Shown here: positions 1 through 10,061 of the stretch, in pieces
Layout of the letters: each line of letters opens with the position of its first letter
Numbering within the stretch: the first letter of the stretch is position 1
Source of the DNA: Triglochin maritima
Lineage: Eukaryota; Streptophyta; Magnoliopsida; Alismatales; Juncaginaceae
Assembly (NCBI GenBank): GCA_963682175.1
Contig: OY821791.1
Coordinates: 30,688,326 to 30,752,325, forward strand
Reading direction: 5' to 3'
Length of the DNA: 64,000 nucleotides
Program-made: the position numbers and the translations under genes
The notes under the pieces: generated by a model
What the model was told of the DNA's origin: nothing
The model's input: the letters and a program-made list of their open reading frames with translations, nothing else
The model's database searches: none

Positions 1-868
1 AAATTTAACGTAGAGATTTGACAACCTATGCAAACCAATCTGGATTAATTTATTGTTTCGTTAATGTTGTCCCGTCTTTGGTCATAATACTTTATCACAT
101 CATAATTTTCATTTGAATCAAAACATTATAAGTTGGCCTAAATGAAAACATTGAGTTATCATTGTATAACTGAGTTTAAGTGAAGATTTTTCATTCTTAT
201 TTTTCAATAACGTCAAAATTTAATTATCACACCTTAATATTGTAGGACCAAAAATGGACACTTCAAATTAATAATGTTGAGCAATATCCTATTAAAAAAT
301 TCTACATTACATTGATTATATAAAAGTAGCATGGTAAAATTTATAGCTCATTCAAAAAAGAAATCTAATTAAAAATATGTATAATCTTTCTATGGACTAC
401 ATCGACCAACGAAAATCTAATGATTTAAGGACCATTAATTTTGACAGTCACCCAAGCTACTCTCTCAGTTCCTCTCTATTATAAGTTGTATGCCTTAAAT
501 ACAGAAGAGAACCTCAACAACAAATGTTATAAAAAGAACTTACACGTTTCTTCTATCCTCTCGATCAACACAATCAATTTCTCTTTAATCTTCAAAAGAC
601 AATCCTAAAAGTTGTGACTATACTTGGAAAATACATATAGAGTTAACTACCTTAGCAAAGATCATTATAGAAATAAACAGCGATGAGGATTTTCTGAATT
701 TTCATTTTAATCCTTTCTCTTTTAAACTTATTATGAAATGTATTTGCCTCTTTTAATCACAAACAAAGAATTGACCATTGTTAAAACAAAATTTGAATTC
801 TTTTTACATGCCAAATCTACAAAATTTTCATGATTGAACATTCGTGCACCGCACGGGTCTAATGCTAG
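1..868 (+). mobile_element. Helitron-like element, 3' terminus at 868
   Basis: The segment ends in a hairpin, CGTGC-acc-GCACG (843-855), followed 9 bases later by CTAG (865-868) and then T. This is the usual plant Helitron 3' end: a short GC hairpin 10-12 nt before CTRR, inserted 5' of a T. No Rep/helicase coding is present, so any copy is non-autonomous or extends off the window. A possible AT-rich start lies near 300 (tctacattacattg), but I cannot fix a 5' boundary. The rest is AT-rich without coding signal. Confidence 0.45.
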
Positions 869-879
869 TTAGGAATAAG

Positions 880-1860
880 TGTAGTGCGTGTCATACAAAT
901 AGAAACTAATGTAGAATTTAAGTATAGGACACACGATACTACATGACAACTATGAACATGCATATTTCACATAAAGTTTAGGCTGATTTTAGATTATCAA
1001 GCATGCAATAAATACCTAATGTGGTCATTAAAGCATCAATTAATCCTACCTACAACCTAAATCATTCATGTGAATGTGCACCAACATGGATCCATACATT
1101 TCAAGCCAATTCCATATCAAATATAAACAATTACAAGCAACAAGATAAACTTTATATCTAGTATGAGACAAGTACTTAGTGTGACCATTATCCTATCTAA
1201 TATAAGTTTAAGCATGCTACAAGTATAGATCTACATTAAGCACATGGAAATGACACAAATGAAAAGAACACATCACCACACAACACATAGTCTACATCAC
1301 TTCCACCCCAAAATAGGGTGGATCTACTCTCTACCCATAATAACAAGCATGGAAAGCGAGAAATCTACACTAAACATGACAACAATAGCAAACTACTAAA
1401 TCAACCAACAAAATGTAAAAATACTTGGATAGAAAGGAAGCTAAAGAAAAGAGGAACTCAAATCTAACATTAGATTAATCAATGGGTAATATTACAACAT
1501 TTATCCACCATCATTTCTTTGCTGCCAAATTGGGTAACCTAAACTTATTCTAATGGAGGAAAATGAGTAAGGTATGAGAAATATTGTTATTTATAGAAGA
1601 AAAAAAGGGATGTAGATGAATCTAGGAGCAATCCGACGACTGTAATCGATTTTACTATGGTCTGGTACACCCAATATACATAGTTCGAGCCACATGAGAA
1701 ATTGGAGTGGATTTCGACCAACTTGATCTGCCGGTGGCAGATCATTTTCTTGAAGGATTCCATGTGAACCGCCAAATGACCGTCCAAATCCATCTCCAAC
1801 AAGTGTGACTCACATGGTATCAAACACAATCTCCCCAAATCCTCCTTAATCTTATCCATC
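880..1860 (-). mobile_element. Athila-D: decayed Athila-type LTR remnant
   Basis: On the minus strand this matches the layout of the Athila-B LTR at 29445-30977. It shares the 'ccaccccaaaatagggtgg' / 'actctctac' block (near 1300-1340), the 'ctaatgg.gga' block and a TATA-like ctataaataa (1596-1587, minus). Upstream of that TATA lies a perfect palindrome, GATCTGCC-ggt-GGCAGATC (1725-1743), preceded by the same 'tgatctgcc' seen at 30570. LTR ends and target duplication are not recognisable. The short minus-strand frame at 1587-1859 falls inside it and is probably not a gene. Confidence 0.5.
1725..1743. repeat. GC palindrome in Athila-D LTR U3
   Basis: GATCTGCC and GGCAGATC are exact inverted arms around ggt. 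The palindrome lies 129 bp upstream of the TATA-like box of this minus-oriented LTR. Confidence 0.6.
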
Positions 1861-2104
1861 CACTAGGCTTGACAAATTTACACGAAACAAAAAACCGACA
1901 CGAAAAAAATTGTGTTTGGGTTAACAAATCGTGTTTCGTGTCTTATTGAGCGAATCGTTTTTGTGTTGAGCGAGTCATGTGCACATGAAATACACGAATA
2001 TTATATATTTTTAACAGCAAATATATCCGTAATTTTTATTTATAATAAAAAAAAATTCAAAATTTCGAAATCTAGGAAAAAAAAAAAATAATTTCCAAAT
2101 CTAC

Positions 2105-2176
2105 TCCGATCGCGGGTGTGACCCGCGATCCGTGGGGGGACGGATCGCGGTTCCCACCCGCGATCCGTCTTCCCGC
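2105..2176. repeat. GC-rich tandem palindromes, left arm (about 2 units)
   Basis: Units of about 37 bp carry arms acggatcgcgg and ccgcgatccgt around a short spacer. They are the only CpG-rich part of an otherwise AT-rich arm. The right arm has one unit more. Confidence 0.8.
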
Positions 2177-2916
2177 CAAAAATTTTTTTTTTTAATTTTT
2201 TTTTTATTTTTTTATTTTTTTTTATTTCTGTTTTTATTTTTTATTGTAATTATTTGAAATCTTTTTTAAAATCTTTTTTTACCAAAATATGTTTTCTAAT
2301 TTATATTATTTTTTAAAATTTTTTAATTTTTATTTTAATTTTTTCAAAAATCGACCTCCAAATCACGCCGATAACTGGGCGTATTGAAATGTTAGGGTAT
2401 TTTATACAATAAAAAAATAAAATTTCTTAACCACAGAATAAGAAATTATTTACAAATGAATTTTAAATAAATACTAAAACTAATTAAAACAAAAAATTGG
2501 TAACATTGTCCAAAATTCGTAGGGTGTACACACATTACACACAGTTTTGGAGGTCGATACAGCAAAAAATTAAAAACACAATTAATTTTTTTTAAAAAAT
2601 AATAATAATTACAAAACATATTTTGAAAAGAAATATAATAAAAAAACTTAATTAAAATAATTTAAAAAAATTCAAAACATAAAACACTCCAACTAAATTC
2701 CGTGACTTTTTTTTATTTTCTTTTATTGTTTTTTATTTTATGTTTTGATTTTTTTAAAATCATTTTAACTATGTTATATATATATATATACTTCAAAATA
2801 TGTTTTCTAATTTTTATAAATTTTTTAAAAAAAATTAGTTGTGTTTTTAATTTTTTGCAGTATCGACTTTCAAAACTGTTTATAATGTATATCCACCTTA
2901 CAAATTTTTGAAAATA

Positions 2917-3400
2917 AGTGGTATTCGAAATTTCGAATTTTTTCAATTTTTTTTTAAATTTTTGAAAATAAGTGGTATTCGAAAATAAGTGGTATTCGAA
3001 ATTAAGTGGTATTCGAAAATAAGTGGTATTCGAAATTTCGAGTGGTATTCGAAAATAAGTGGTATTCGAAATTGAGTGGTATTCGAAAATAAGTGGTATT
3101 CGAAATTTCGAGTGGTATTCGAAAATAAGTGGTATTCGAAATTTCGAGTGGTATTCAAAAATAAGTGGTATTCGAAATACCACTTATTTTCGAATACCAC
3201 TTATTTTCGAATACCACTCGAAATTTCGAATACCACTTAATTTCGAATACCACTTATTTTCGAATACCACTTATTTTTGAATACCACTCGAAATTTCGAA
3301 TACCACTAATTTTCGAATACCACTTATTTTCAAAAATTTAAAAAAAATTTGAAAAAATTTGAAATTTCGAATACCACTTATTTTCAAAAATTTGTAAGGT
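2917..3400. repeat. Central array of 'ataagtggtattcgaa' units, inverting at 3174
   Basis: About 14 direct copies of a 16-18 bp unit (aagtggtattcgaaa, with a ttcg variant) run into 3174, then continue as their reverse complement. The frames seen here are translations of the repeat, not genes. Confidence 0.85.
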
Positions 3401-4123
3401 GGATATACATTACAAACAGTTTTAAAAGTCGATACTGCAAAAAATTAAAAACACAACTAATTTTTTTTTAAAAATTTATAAAAATTAGAAAACATATTTT
3501 GAAGTATATATATATATATAACATAGTTAAAATGATTTTAAAAAAATCAAAACATAAAATAAAAAACAATAAAAGAAAATAAAAAAAAGTCACGGAATTT
3601 AGTTGGAGTGTTTTATGTTTTGAATTTTTTTAAATTATTTTAATTAAGTTTTTTTATTATATTTCTTTTCAAAATATGTTTTGTAATTATTATTATTTTT
3701 TAAAAAAAATTAATTGTGTTTTTAATTTTTTGCTGTATCGACCTCCAAAACTGTGTGTAATGTGTGTACACCCTACGAATTTTGGACAATGTTACCAATT
3801 TTTTGTTTTAATTAGTTTTAGTATTTATTTAAAATTCATTTGTAAATAATTTCTTATTCTGTGGTTAAGAAATTTTATTTTTTTATTGTATAAAATACCC
3901 TAACATTTCAATACGCCCAGTTATCGGCGTGATTTGGAGGTCGATTTTTGAAAAAATTAAAATAAAAATTAAAAAATTTTAAAAAATAATATAAATTAGA
4001 AAACATATTTTGGTAAAAAAAGATTTTAAAAAAGATTTCAAATAATTACAATAAAAAATAAAAACAGAAATAAAAAAAATTAAAAATTAAAAAAAAAATT
4101 AAAAAAAAAATTTTTTTTGGCGG

Positions 4124-4234
4124 GAAGACGGATCGCGGGTGGGAACCGCGATCCGTCCCCCCACGGATCGCGGGTGTGAACCGCGATCCGTCCCCCCACG
4201 GATCGCGGGTCACACCCGCGATCGGAGTAGATTT
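4124..4234. repeat. GC-rich tandem palindromes, right arm (about 3 units)
   Basis: Same 37-bp unit as the left arm at 2105-2176, but with three copies instead of two. This copy-number difference is the largest asymmetry between the arms. Confidence 0.8.
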
Positions 4235-4643
4235 GGAAATTTTTTTTTTTTTTCCTAGATTTCGAAATTTTGAATTTTTTTTTATTATAAATAAAAATTA
4301 CGGAAATATATCATAGTTGAAGATGATGTTGTAGTGGTGCATTGCAGTTGTCATGATCATTGGTACCCACGTTTGAAACCAAACCAAAGTCCTCACCAAC
4401 GTGCCACCAAGGGGAACAAGATTTCTTACCATGCCATGAATATATACTCAATCAGTCCCTATATAAGAGCCACCGGTCCAACCAACACAACAAAGCATCT
4501 CCTTAGCTGTTGTCCCCGAGGTGTTAATAAATAAAAAGTTATTCCGTGTTAATTGCTTGTAGTGTCGTGTTTACACGAAATACTGTTCTTGTTCTAGTTT
4601 CTGGACACAAATTCGTTTTGTGTTTGGGTATTGTCGGGTCTTC

Positions 4644-4958
4644 TGTCACACCCTTAAAGTCTTCCTCCAGGAGGTGTTGATGTGTGCAGACTGTTGGAGA
4701 ACATCAGGTGACCATATGAGATGCTATATGGGGGAGAGGCTTCAACTCGAAGGCGAGCGCCTTCGGGACTGCACTTATATGCAGTTGGGAGCGTAGGGCT
4801 GGTAGGGGGCTGAAGCCGCTTCCCTGACGAGCTCAAGGCAGAGCGAAACCAGTCGATGTTGTCTCGCGCGCAGAATAGCTGACTGTGTGTGCGTGTATAT
4901 GCGCGCGCGCACAGTGCTGTGCGGCCGTGTGCGACTGTCACCGCACAACTCCGTAATA
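4644..4958 (+). repeat. TRIM 5' LTR
   Basis: Runs from TGTCACACCC to ccgtaata and matches 5244-5564 with scattered substitutions and small indels, including a gcgtgtatatgcgcgcgcgc stretch. The short minus-strand frames over it are repeat translations. Confidence 0.85.
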
Positions 4959-4960
4959 AT

Positions 4961-4973
4961 TGGTATCAAAGTC
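4961..4973 (+). other. TRIM primer-binding site (tRNA-Met type)
   Basis: tggtatcaaagtc differs slightly from the plant tRNA-iMet primer site tggtatcagagc and sits 2 nt after the LTR. Confidence 0.75.
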
Positions 4974-5229
4974 AAACCTATACATCCTGAGATGTCCCGT
5001 GAAAGGCTTGCAAGAGACGAGTAGCAGGGGGAGCTTGTACATCTAAGGTGTATCGGACGGTTTGGGAAACTCCCAAGCTCCACCCCAGAAGCTGCGTAGT
5101 TGGCCACGCGCTTGTGGGCGAACGCAAGTAGTCAGGAAACCTCAGAGAGGAATGAGGGGACATATATTCCCACACGCAGTATACCTGTATGGTGATAAGT
5201 AAGTTGTGCACGAGGACGTGCACGATTTT

Positions 5230-5241
5230 AAAGGGGGAGAG
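5230..5241 (+). other. TRIM polypurine tract
   Basis: aaagggggagag immediately precedes the 3' LTR, the expected plus-strand primer position. Confidence 0.75.
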
Positions 5242-5243
5242 TT

Positions 5244-5564
5244 TGTCACACCCTTAAAGTCTTCCGCCAGGGGGTGTTGATGCATGCAGACTGTTTGGGG
5301 AACATCGAGTGGCCATATGGGCGTAAATGTTATATGGGTGAGAGACTTCAACTCGAAGACGAGCGCCTACGGGACTGCACTTATATGCAATTGGGAGTGT
5401 AGGGTTGGTTGGAGGCTGAAGCTGCTTCCCTGACGAGCTCAAGGCAGGACGAAACCAGTTGATGTTGTCTCGCGCGTAGAATAGCCGACTGTGTGTGCGT
5501 GTATATGCACGCGCGCACAGTGTTGTGCGAGTGTGTGCGACTGTCACCGCACAACTCCGTAATA
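5244..5564 (+). repeat. TRIM 3' LTR
   Basis: Second copy of the terminal repeat, TGTCACACCC to ccgtaata. It carries a few extra bases relative to the 5' copy. Confidence 0.85.
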
Positions 5565-5589
5565 CCTACCATCCGCACTTGGCGTAGCT

Positions 5590-5758
5590 TCTCATCATGC
5601 AGATCCAATCCTTCTTCCGTTTCTTACTCCGTCAAACCCAAATCTCGTAATAATTGTGTGCCAATAGTGAAGGGTGTAAGATGAATGTGTGGTCTCTAAG
5701 GGTTTTCGGGCGGCATGATAAGGGTTTGTAGATGAATTGCGTCTGACGGGTCTCAGAG
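5590..5758 (-). pseudogene. Gene fragment, family not recognised, related to 7145-7240
   Basis: Read on the minus strand, one frame gives RQTQFIYKPLSCRPKTLRDH followed by TFILH. The plus strand at about 7152-7225 gives the matching QTEFVYKNLSSRPKTLQDHT. The two DNA stretches align well over about 80 bp, in opposite orientation 1.4 kb apart. The frame here runs into stops, including one after YEIWV. I do not recognise the family. Because the second copy is followed by an F-box-associated-like segment, both may come from an F-box gene family; that is inference. Confidence 0.4.
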
Positions 5759-5759
5759 T

Positions 5760-7060
5760 TCAACATCTAGCTTGCACACGCATCGCAATCGGATGACGGA
5801 TTGTACAGGAGGAAAGAGAGCATCTCTATTTGAATATCGGTGCTAAAATCTCTCTTTTGATCTATGTTACTATTCTTCCTTCTTTTTACATCCACGTTAG
5901 GGTTTGTATATAGATGATTGTGATAAGTGGATGTTTCTTTATAGATCGAGATGATGAAATATGTGTCAATAATTTTGAAACTAAAAAATTTAATAACCTT
6001 TTCATCTATGAAGTCACTAGAGTAATAGTCTAAAATTGTTATACTTTTTACGAAAAATACTAATAGGTCATAATTGTTTAAGATCGATTGATCTAATATT
6101 GGCGTGATTGAATTAGTCAAAAATTGAAATAGAAATAACATGAAAAGATAAATTCTAGGAATGAAATATAATTGGAAGATACAATTGGTCAGAGTGAAAA
6201 TAATTATTCTAAAAGGCAAGAATATAAGAATTCCTAGACATGTTCAATTAAACTTAAAGGTGGTTTTTAATAATCTCATACGCATAAAGTTATAAAACAC
6301 ATAACTAGATGATTTTTTCAGTTGGCAAATTTGGTATCCTTACAAAATCATTTGAAACTTTCTTTCTTAATTTTTCCATAAAATTAGATGATTTTCACTA
6401 GAAAATTAAGGCGAGATTTATTGCCTTGTAAAAGCTAACTTAAAAGTTCGTTAAATAAAGAAAAAAAATCTTGATTTTTTCCTAAATGATTGCTTGTATA
6501 AAAGGAAAAAAAGGCGTGAGTAGTTTTTTCCTACGTAATTACTTGATTTTCTCCTAAAGATTGAGTGAGACCAATTGACTAGACTAATCACGGAGTGTGG
6601 AGTTTTTTTAAACTATAGAACATGTCAGAACATGAACATTGAATAGTTTATTTTCAAATAAAGAGTAGATTGACTTTTTCCTACAAAATTACTTGTCCGT
6701 GAAAATTGCTTGAGCTTTTCTCCTAAAAATTATATCAATTGACTGGGTTAATCATGAAAACTTTTAATGAAAAAATGTGACGTGGGTAGTTTTCTTTGCA
6801 CACTTGCAACCACAAAATCAAGAAAAATAGAATTCATGGTTAATTTAAGTTAACAATTTATTTGGTAAATATAGATGAAATCAAACTGTGATACTTATTA
6901 AGAAAATGTGAAGGTGGTAGAATTCGAATAATGTAACTACCGAGAATTGGAGTTTTCATAATTTTTTGTTACTCCACTAAAGTAGGAATTGGAAACTTTG
7001 TTTGCATGATTTTGCTTTTATGTATTCAGAACCCTAATAAATCTTCACTAACTCGAACAT
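5760..7060. other. AT-rich intergenic DNA
   Basis: I see no convincing coding or repeat structure. The minus-strand 150-codon frame at 5767-6219 is low-complexity, hydrophobic and without a recognisable motif, so I do not call it a gene. Confidence 0.5.
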
Positions 7061-7144
7061 TGCATTACAATGGAATTTACAGTGGGTTTTCTAGTGAATA
7101 ATTCAAATCAGAAGCAAATTAATGTTAGCATTGCATTACAATGG

Positions 7145-7500
7145 AATTTACATCAAACCATCAGACGGAATTCGTCTATAAAAACCTCTCAAGCCGCCCG
7201 AAAACCCTTCAAGACCACACCTTCGCCTTGCATTACAATGGAATTGCTCTTTTGGTCTCCGTTTGCGAGTTAAGTCACTTTACGACGGATTTGATCGACA
7301 CATTATCTTGAAGGCTGCGATTTGTACCGTTCCTTGGGATGGAAATCCCGGGGATTGGAGGATTGTTGGGAGCCTATCCCACATGGTGATTAATCCACCG
7401 GGAGTTATTATTGAAGGGAGACTACATTGGCTTATGCATCAATCTGAGAGCCGTGAGGAGTAAGATTGGACAATTAAGTCATTCGATCTGCTCGACAAAA
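7145..7500 (+). pseudogene. F-box-associated (FBA-type) domain fragment
   Basis: A frame from about 7263 reads GDWRIVGSLSHMVINPPGVI, then EGRLHWLM, a stop, then TIKSFDLLDK. This order (W.R.VG...; G.LHWL; I.SFDL) is the usual progression of plant F-box-associated interaction domains, where FBA segments choose substrates for SCF ubiquitin ligases. The N-terminal F-box (LP.dll.eIL..LP) is absent, at least one frame change and one stop (7461-7463) occur, and only about 75 residues survive. The upstream part (7152-7240) is the copy related to the minus-strand fragment at 5590-5758. Non-functional remnant. Confidence 0.5.
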
Positions 7501-7504
7501 GGCT

Positions 7505-8810
7505 AAGATAAAAAGATGAAGAAACTATGGGGGAGATTGTCTGAAAAAATAAAAAAATATAAGAATTAAGTTAGATTTATGAGTTTTCTAGACAAACAAC
7601 GTGAAGAAAAAGAATAATAGTTACAATTTGAAATCTAGCAATTAAAAGAAGTTTACGAGATAAAATGTTACTGATCTAAAATCAGAAGATTGGTTTCTTC
7701 GTCTTTTTATCTTTAATTCAAGTACTAATTTCTTATAGTTTTGTTAAAATATCTAGTTTATAATTAAAAAATAATAATTTCAAAAATCAATGAAATCCTA
7801 ACAATGTGGTACTTAAATTGATGACAAAAAAGAAACATGAATATGTTATCAAAATATCCAAAATATTATTGAGTTTGGATCCCAACTTCTAATTATACAG
7901 AATCGAAAGGAATCGTGAAAAAGAACTCAATGAAGTTGAATTCTGCCTACCAACCTTCTTGATCAATATAGCAAAAATACCTCCGTAGGATTTGACCATG
8001 CAAACAAATATTATTAAACTCAAGAATTGTGGTGTGTGTTAATTTCATGTGCAGTAGAAACTGAGATACAAATATGGGATCAAAAGGCAAAGTTTGATTA
8101 TAGTAGAACGTATATGCATGCGTGGTTGATGTAATAAATATGATCATCTTAAATCTGCCCAATAGATGTTAGCATCTATCAAATTTATCTGACTGAAGGG
8201 CCTATAATATCATGAATATTAGAAGTTTCCTTACCTAACAGCTATCAATAATAATATTAGAATCAAATTGCAGAAATTAGGCATGATATGAATACCATAA
8301 GAAGAATTGACTACATGAACAAACAAACAGAAAATGAATATAAGAATCAACTTTGATCTACTCCTCTAGAAGAGATAGACCTCCATCATAGACTGCTTAA
8401 AACGAAAAAGTAAACCAAAGATTGCTGCACATATGAACAACATCAATGGTTTTATTTGTGTACACTTTGAAACAAATATGTACCTTCAGAAAAAATAAAA
8501 AATTCTGCTTCTGTTGTATTGCTTGTTGAAATTTATAAGAATGTATCAAAAGCACAGGAAAAAAATTCATGTTCCCAGTTTGGCACTCGACCATATCCAA
8601 AACATGAGAAGAATGTTGAAACCTTTTTGGTTGTAGACCTTTTGCTTCAGCTCTTGCCTTAATTTAACAAGGGGTTTTGAATTAAAATTGATTATTTTCT
8701 GTTGACAAAATTGGATAAAGCTAGATGAAAGTTCTCTGGTGTCCCCATTTTTTGCTATTATTTAGAAAAACAAATAATTACTGCAAGATACCATCATTAT
8801 TCCTTCTACG
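7505..8810. other. AT-rich intergenic DNA
   Basis: No supported gene or repeat. The short minus-strand frames at 7947-8162 and 8397-8600 show no motif. Confidence 0.5.
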
Positions 8811-8814
8811 GTCC

Positions 8815-8985
8815 ACTCATATTGAAAATATTGAGATGGTCTGAAGACTCCAAACTACGCTCATGATGGATGAATATCATAAAGCTAACAAGAACTCTGC
8901 CTAGAAACACATAGAGGACAAAACATCCAACCAAGCTAATTCCAAGTGAAATTGAAATGTAATCATTCACCAGCTTTTAATTATG
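8815..8985 (-). pseudogene. Exon-like hydrophobic C-terminal fragment, family unknown
   Basis: On the minus strand a frame of about 55 codons contains ISISLGISLVGCFVLYVFLG, continues RVLVSFMIFIHHERSLESSD and ends with a stop near 8817. It looks like one membrane-spanning helix and a short polar tail. It lies on the same strand as the coding-like remnant at 9598-9958, and the solo LTR 8993-9487 separates them. They may be two parts of one gene whose intron received the LTR. I do not recognise the family and cannot exclude a chance frame. Confidence 0.3.
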
Positions 8986-8992
8986 CTCATAT

Positions 8993-9487
8993 TGTTAAGA
9001 ATCCAACACCAACCCAAATTTAAGCCCAAGCCCAAGCCCAAACCCAAGAGAGAAATATTATCTAAGGTAATTAGTAGGTCTGATCCAAGAGGTCTAATTC
9101 TAGAGTTTTCTCACTCTAGAATTCTATTCGTTCTCCATCACTTGGAGAACTCTAGAATGTTCAAAGCCTAGAAGATTCTAAGCTCTCTACAACCTTCCAT
9201 CAACTCCTATAAATAGGGGTGTCCATCATCATCTCATGTATCCTAAGCAAGAGTTAGTCTCCACCACTATAAAGAGAGTCTTGAAGTTGTCTTATCTAGG
9301 GAGTGTGTATTGTAATAAAATGTCTTGTGTAAGTGTGAGGTTAGTAGTAGAAAGAGTATTGTGATTGTGTCTCACAAGATAGATATTGTGCTAGTGTAAG
9401 TTATAGTATTAAACGTATTATAACATTAGTTGTTATAAATACAGACTTACAATATTTTATATATCTTCGAGTCTCTTCTACTCAACA
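8993..9487 (+). mobile_element. Solo LTR of an LTR retrotransposon
   Basis: A 495-bp unit begins TGTTAAGAATCC and ends CTACTCAACA. It is flanked by perfect 5-bp duplications catat (8988-8992 and 9488-9492). It contains a TATA box, tataaata (9208-9215), and AATAAA-like signals downstream (aataaaatg near 9315). There is no primer site or internal region, as expected after unequal recombination between two LTRs. Size and TATA layout suit a Ty1/Copia LTR, but the superfamily cannot be proven from an LTR alone. The Lys-Pro frame at 8983-9171 is the repeat 'aagccc' translated. Confidence 0.85.
9208..9215 (+). promoter_or_regulatory. TATA box of the solo LTR
   Basis: tataaata inside the solo LTR, followed by gggg and C-rich sequence. 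It could drive transcription rightward into flanking DNA. Confidence 0.5.
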
Positions 9488-9597
9488 CATATAACAAAAA
9501 AATAGATAATAGAAGAAACTCAAAATCTTAGACCTGTACTTGATGACGGTTAAAGAATTCAAGAACTAGAGACAAAAAAAGAGAAAGACATTTTGGG

Positions 9598-9958
9598 CAC
9601 TGGAAAGCAAAGAGTCCACTTCCTCAAGTTGATCAAAAATATTCTCTGCTTTACAGCTACTACCATATTTTCCATAAGTAAAAAAACCCACTAATAATAA
9701 TCGGTATTTAGGAGGATCGTAGCAATCAAATGTTCTACTCCATTGGAAATACCATCTAATGTTAATTACCGAAATTCTCTCTCTCGAGAATTCTTCTTTG
9801 TGAAAGAGATACTTATCTCTTGCGGTCCAAACCTCACACCTAAGTGATACCGTAATAGTTCAATCTTATGTGAAAGATTTTCTAAGGTTGATATGCTTGG
9901 TTTGATCTCAATGAAATGAAAGACCACTTTCAGACCGCTACATAACAATTCATTGCAG
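9598..9958 (-). pseudogene. Broken coding remnant abutting the MULE, family unknown
   Basis: From the MULE edge leftward on the minus strand, one frame reads LKVVFHFIEIKPSISTLENL and on to GVRFGPQEISISFTKKNSRE, with a stop near 9768. A shifted frame then reads RWYFQWSRTFDCYDPPKYRL and on to FFTYGKYGSSCKAENIFDQL. The composition (Trp/Tyr/Cys-rich, balanced charge) looks like real protein rather than chance. A stop and a frame change separate the two parts. The 5' end is cut at 9967, where the MULE inserted, and the MULE's right flank does not visibly continue the frame. I do not recognise the family. Confidence 0.4.
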
Positions 9959-9967
9959 TTCTTAAGG
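9959..9967. repeat. MULE target-site duplication, left copy
   Basis: ttcttaagg, identical to 16287-16295. A 9-bp duplication is the hallmark length for Mutator-like elements. Confidence 0.8.
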
Positions 9968-10042
9968 GAACTACTAAACGTCGTCCTAAAACTACTTAAA
10001 TCGTCCCTTGAAATTACCAAATTGCCCTTAACAATATATTCA
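9968..10042 (+). repeat. MULE left terminal inverted repeat
   Basis: Begins gaactactaaacgtcgtcc and matches the complement of 16286-16212 at about 80 percent by eye. Confidence 0.8.
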
Positions 10043-10061
10043 ATACCCATATCGTCCCGTG

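Larger units (their letters stand above)
2027..4303. mobile_element. Fold-back (giant palindrome) DNA transposon
   Basis: The right half is the reverse complement of the left half almost base for base, with its centre near 3174, giving arms of about 1.14 kb. The ends are CCGTAATTTTTATTTA and its complement. Both sides are flanked by the direct repeat aaatatat (2019-2026 and 4304-4311), an 8-bp target duplication. From the ends inward each arm has an AT-rich stretch, a block of GC-rich tandem palindromes, a second AT-rich stretch and a central array of 'ataagtggtattcgaa' units. No transposase is encoded. The 8-bp duplication suggests mobilisation by hAT-class (or 8-9 bp MULE-class) machinery. 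Confidence 0.9.
1862..4643. mobile_element. hAT-like remnant interrupted by a fold-back element
   Basis: The two flanks, 1862-2026 and 4304-4643, are rich in 'cgtgtttcgtg', 'acacgaaa' and 'tttgtgtttgggt' words. These words also characterise the hAT MITE at 23717-24358 and the fragment at 26500-26692. The left edge (aggcttgacaaatttacac) resembles a hAT terminal repeat. The right edge is cut by the TRIM at 4644. The right flank contains a TATA-like 'ccctatataagag' near 4458, which could be a captured promoter, but no coding follows it. Confidence 0.35.
4644..5564 (+). mobile_element. TRIM (terminal-repeat retrotransposon in miniature)
   Basis: Two direct repeats of about 315-321 bp beginning TGTCACACCCTTAAAG flank only 285 bp. 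The interior opens 2 nt after the first repeat with tggtatcaaagtc, a tRNA-Met-type primer site. It closes with the purine tract aaagggggagag (5230-5241), 2 nt before the second repeat. There is no coding, so transposition would need proteins supplied in trans. Flanking pentamers (tcttc, cctac) do not match, so the insertion site is decayed or the ends are off by a few bases. Confidence 0.85.

Noticed and set aside
2702..3280. Overlapping frames on both strands encoding FEYHLFSNTT-type repeats
   Set aside because: They are translations of the central 16-18 bp repeat array of the fold-back element, with no independent coding signal.
4654..5684. Many short frames on both strands
   Set aside because: They coincide with the two TRIM LTRs and repeat each other, as expected from duplicated non-coding DNA.
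5767..6219. 150-codon minus frame
   Set aside because: Low-complexity and hydrophobic with no motif, in AT-rich DNA; chance open frame more likely.
8983..9171. 62-codon frame with Lys-Pro repeats
   Set aside because: The repeat is 'aagccc' inside the solo LTR, and the frame spans the LTR boundary.
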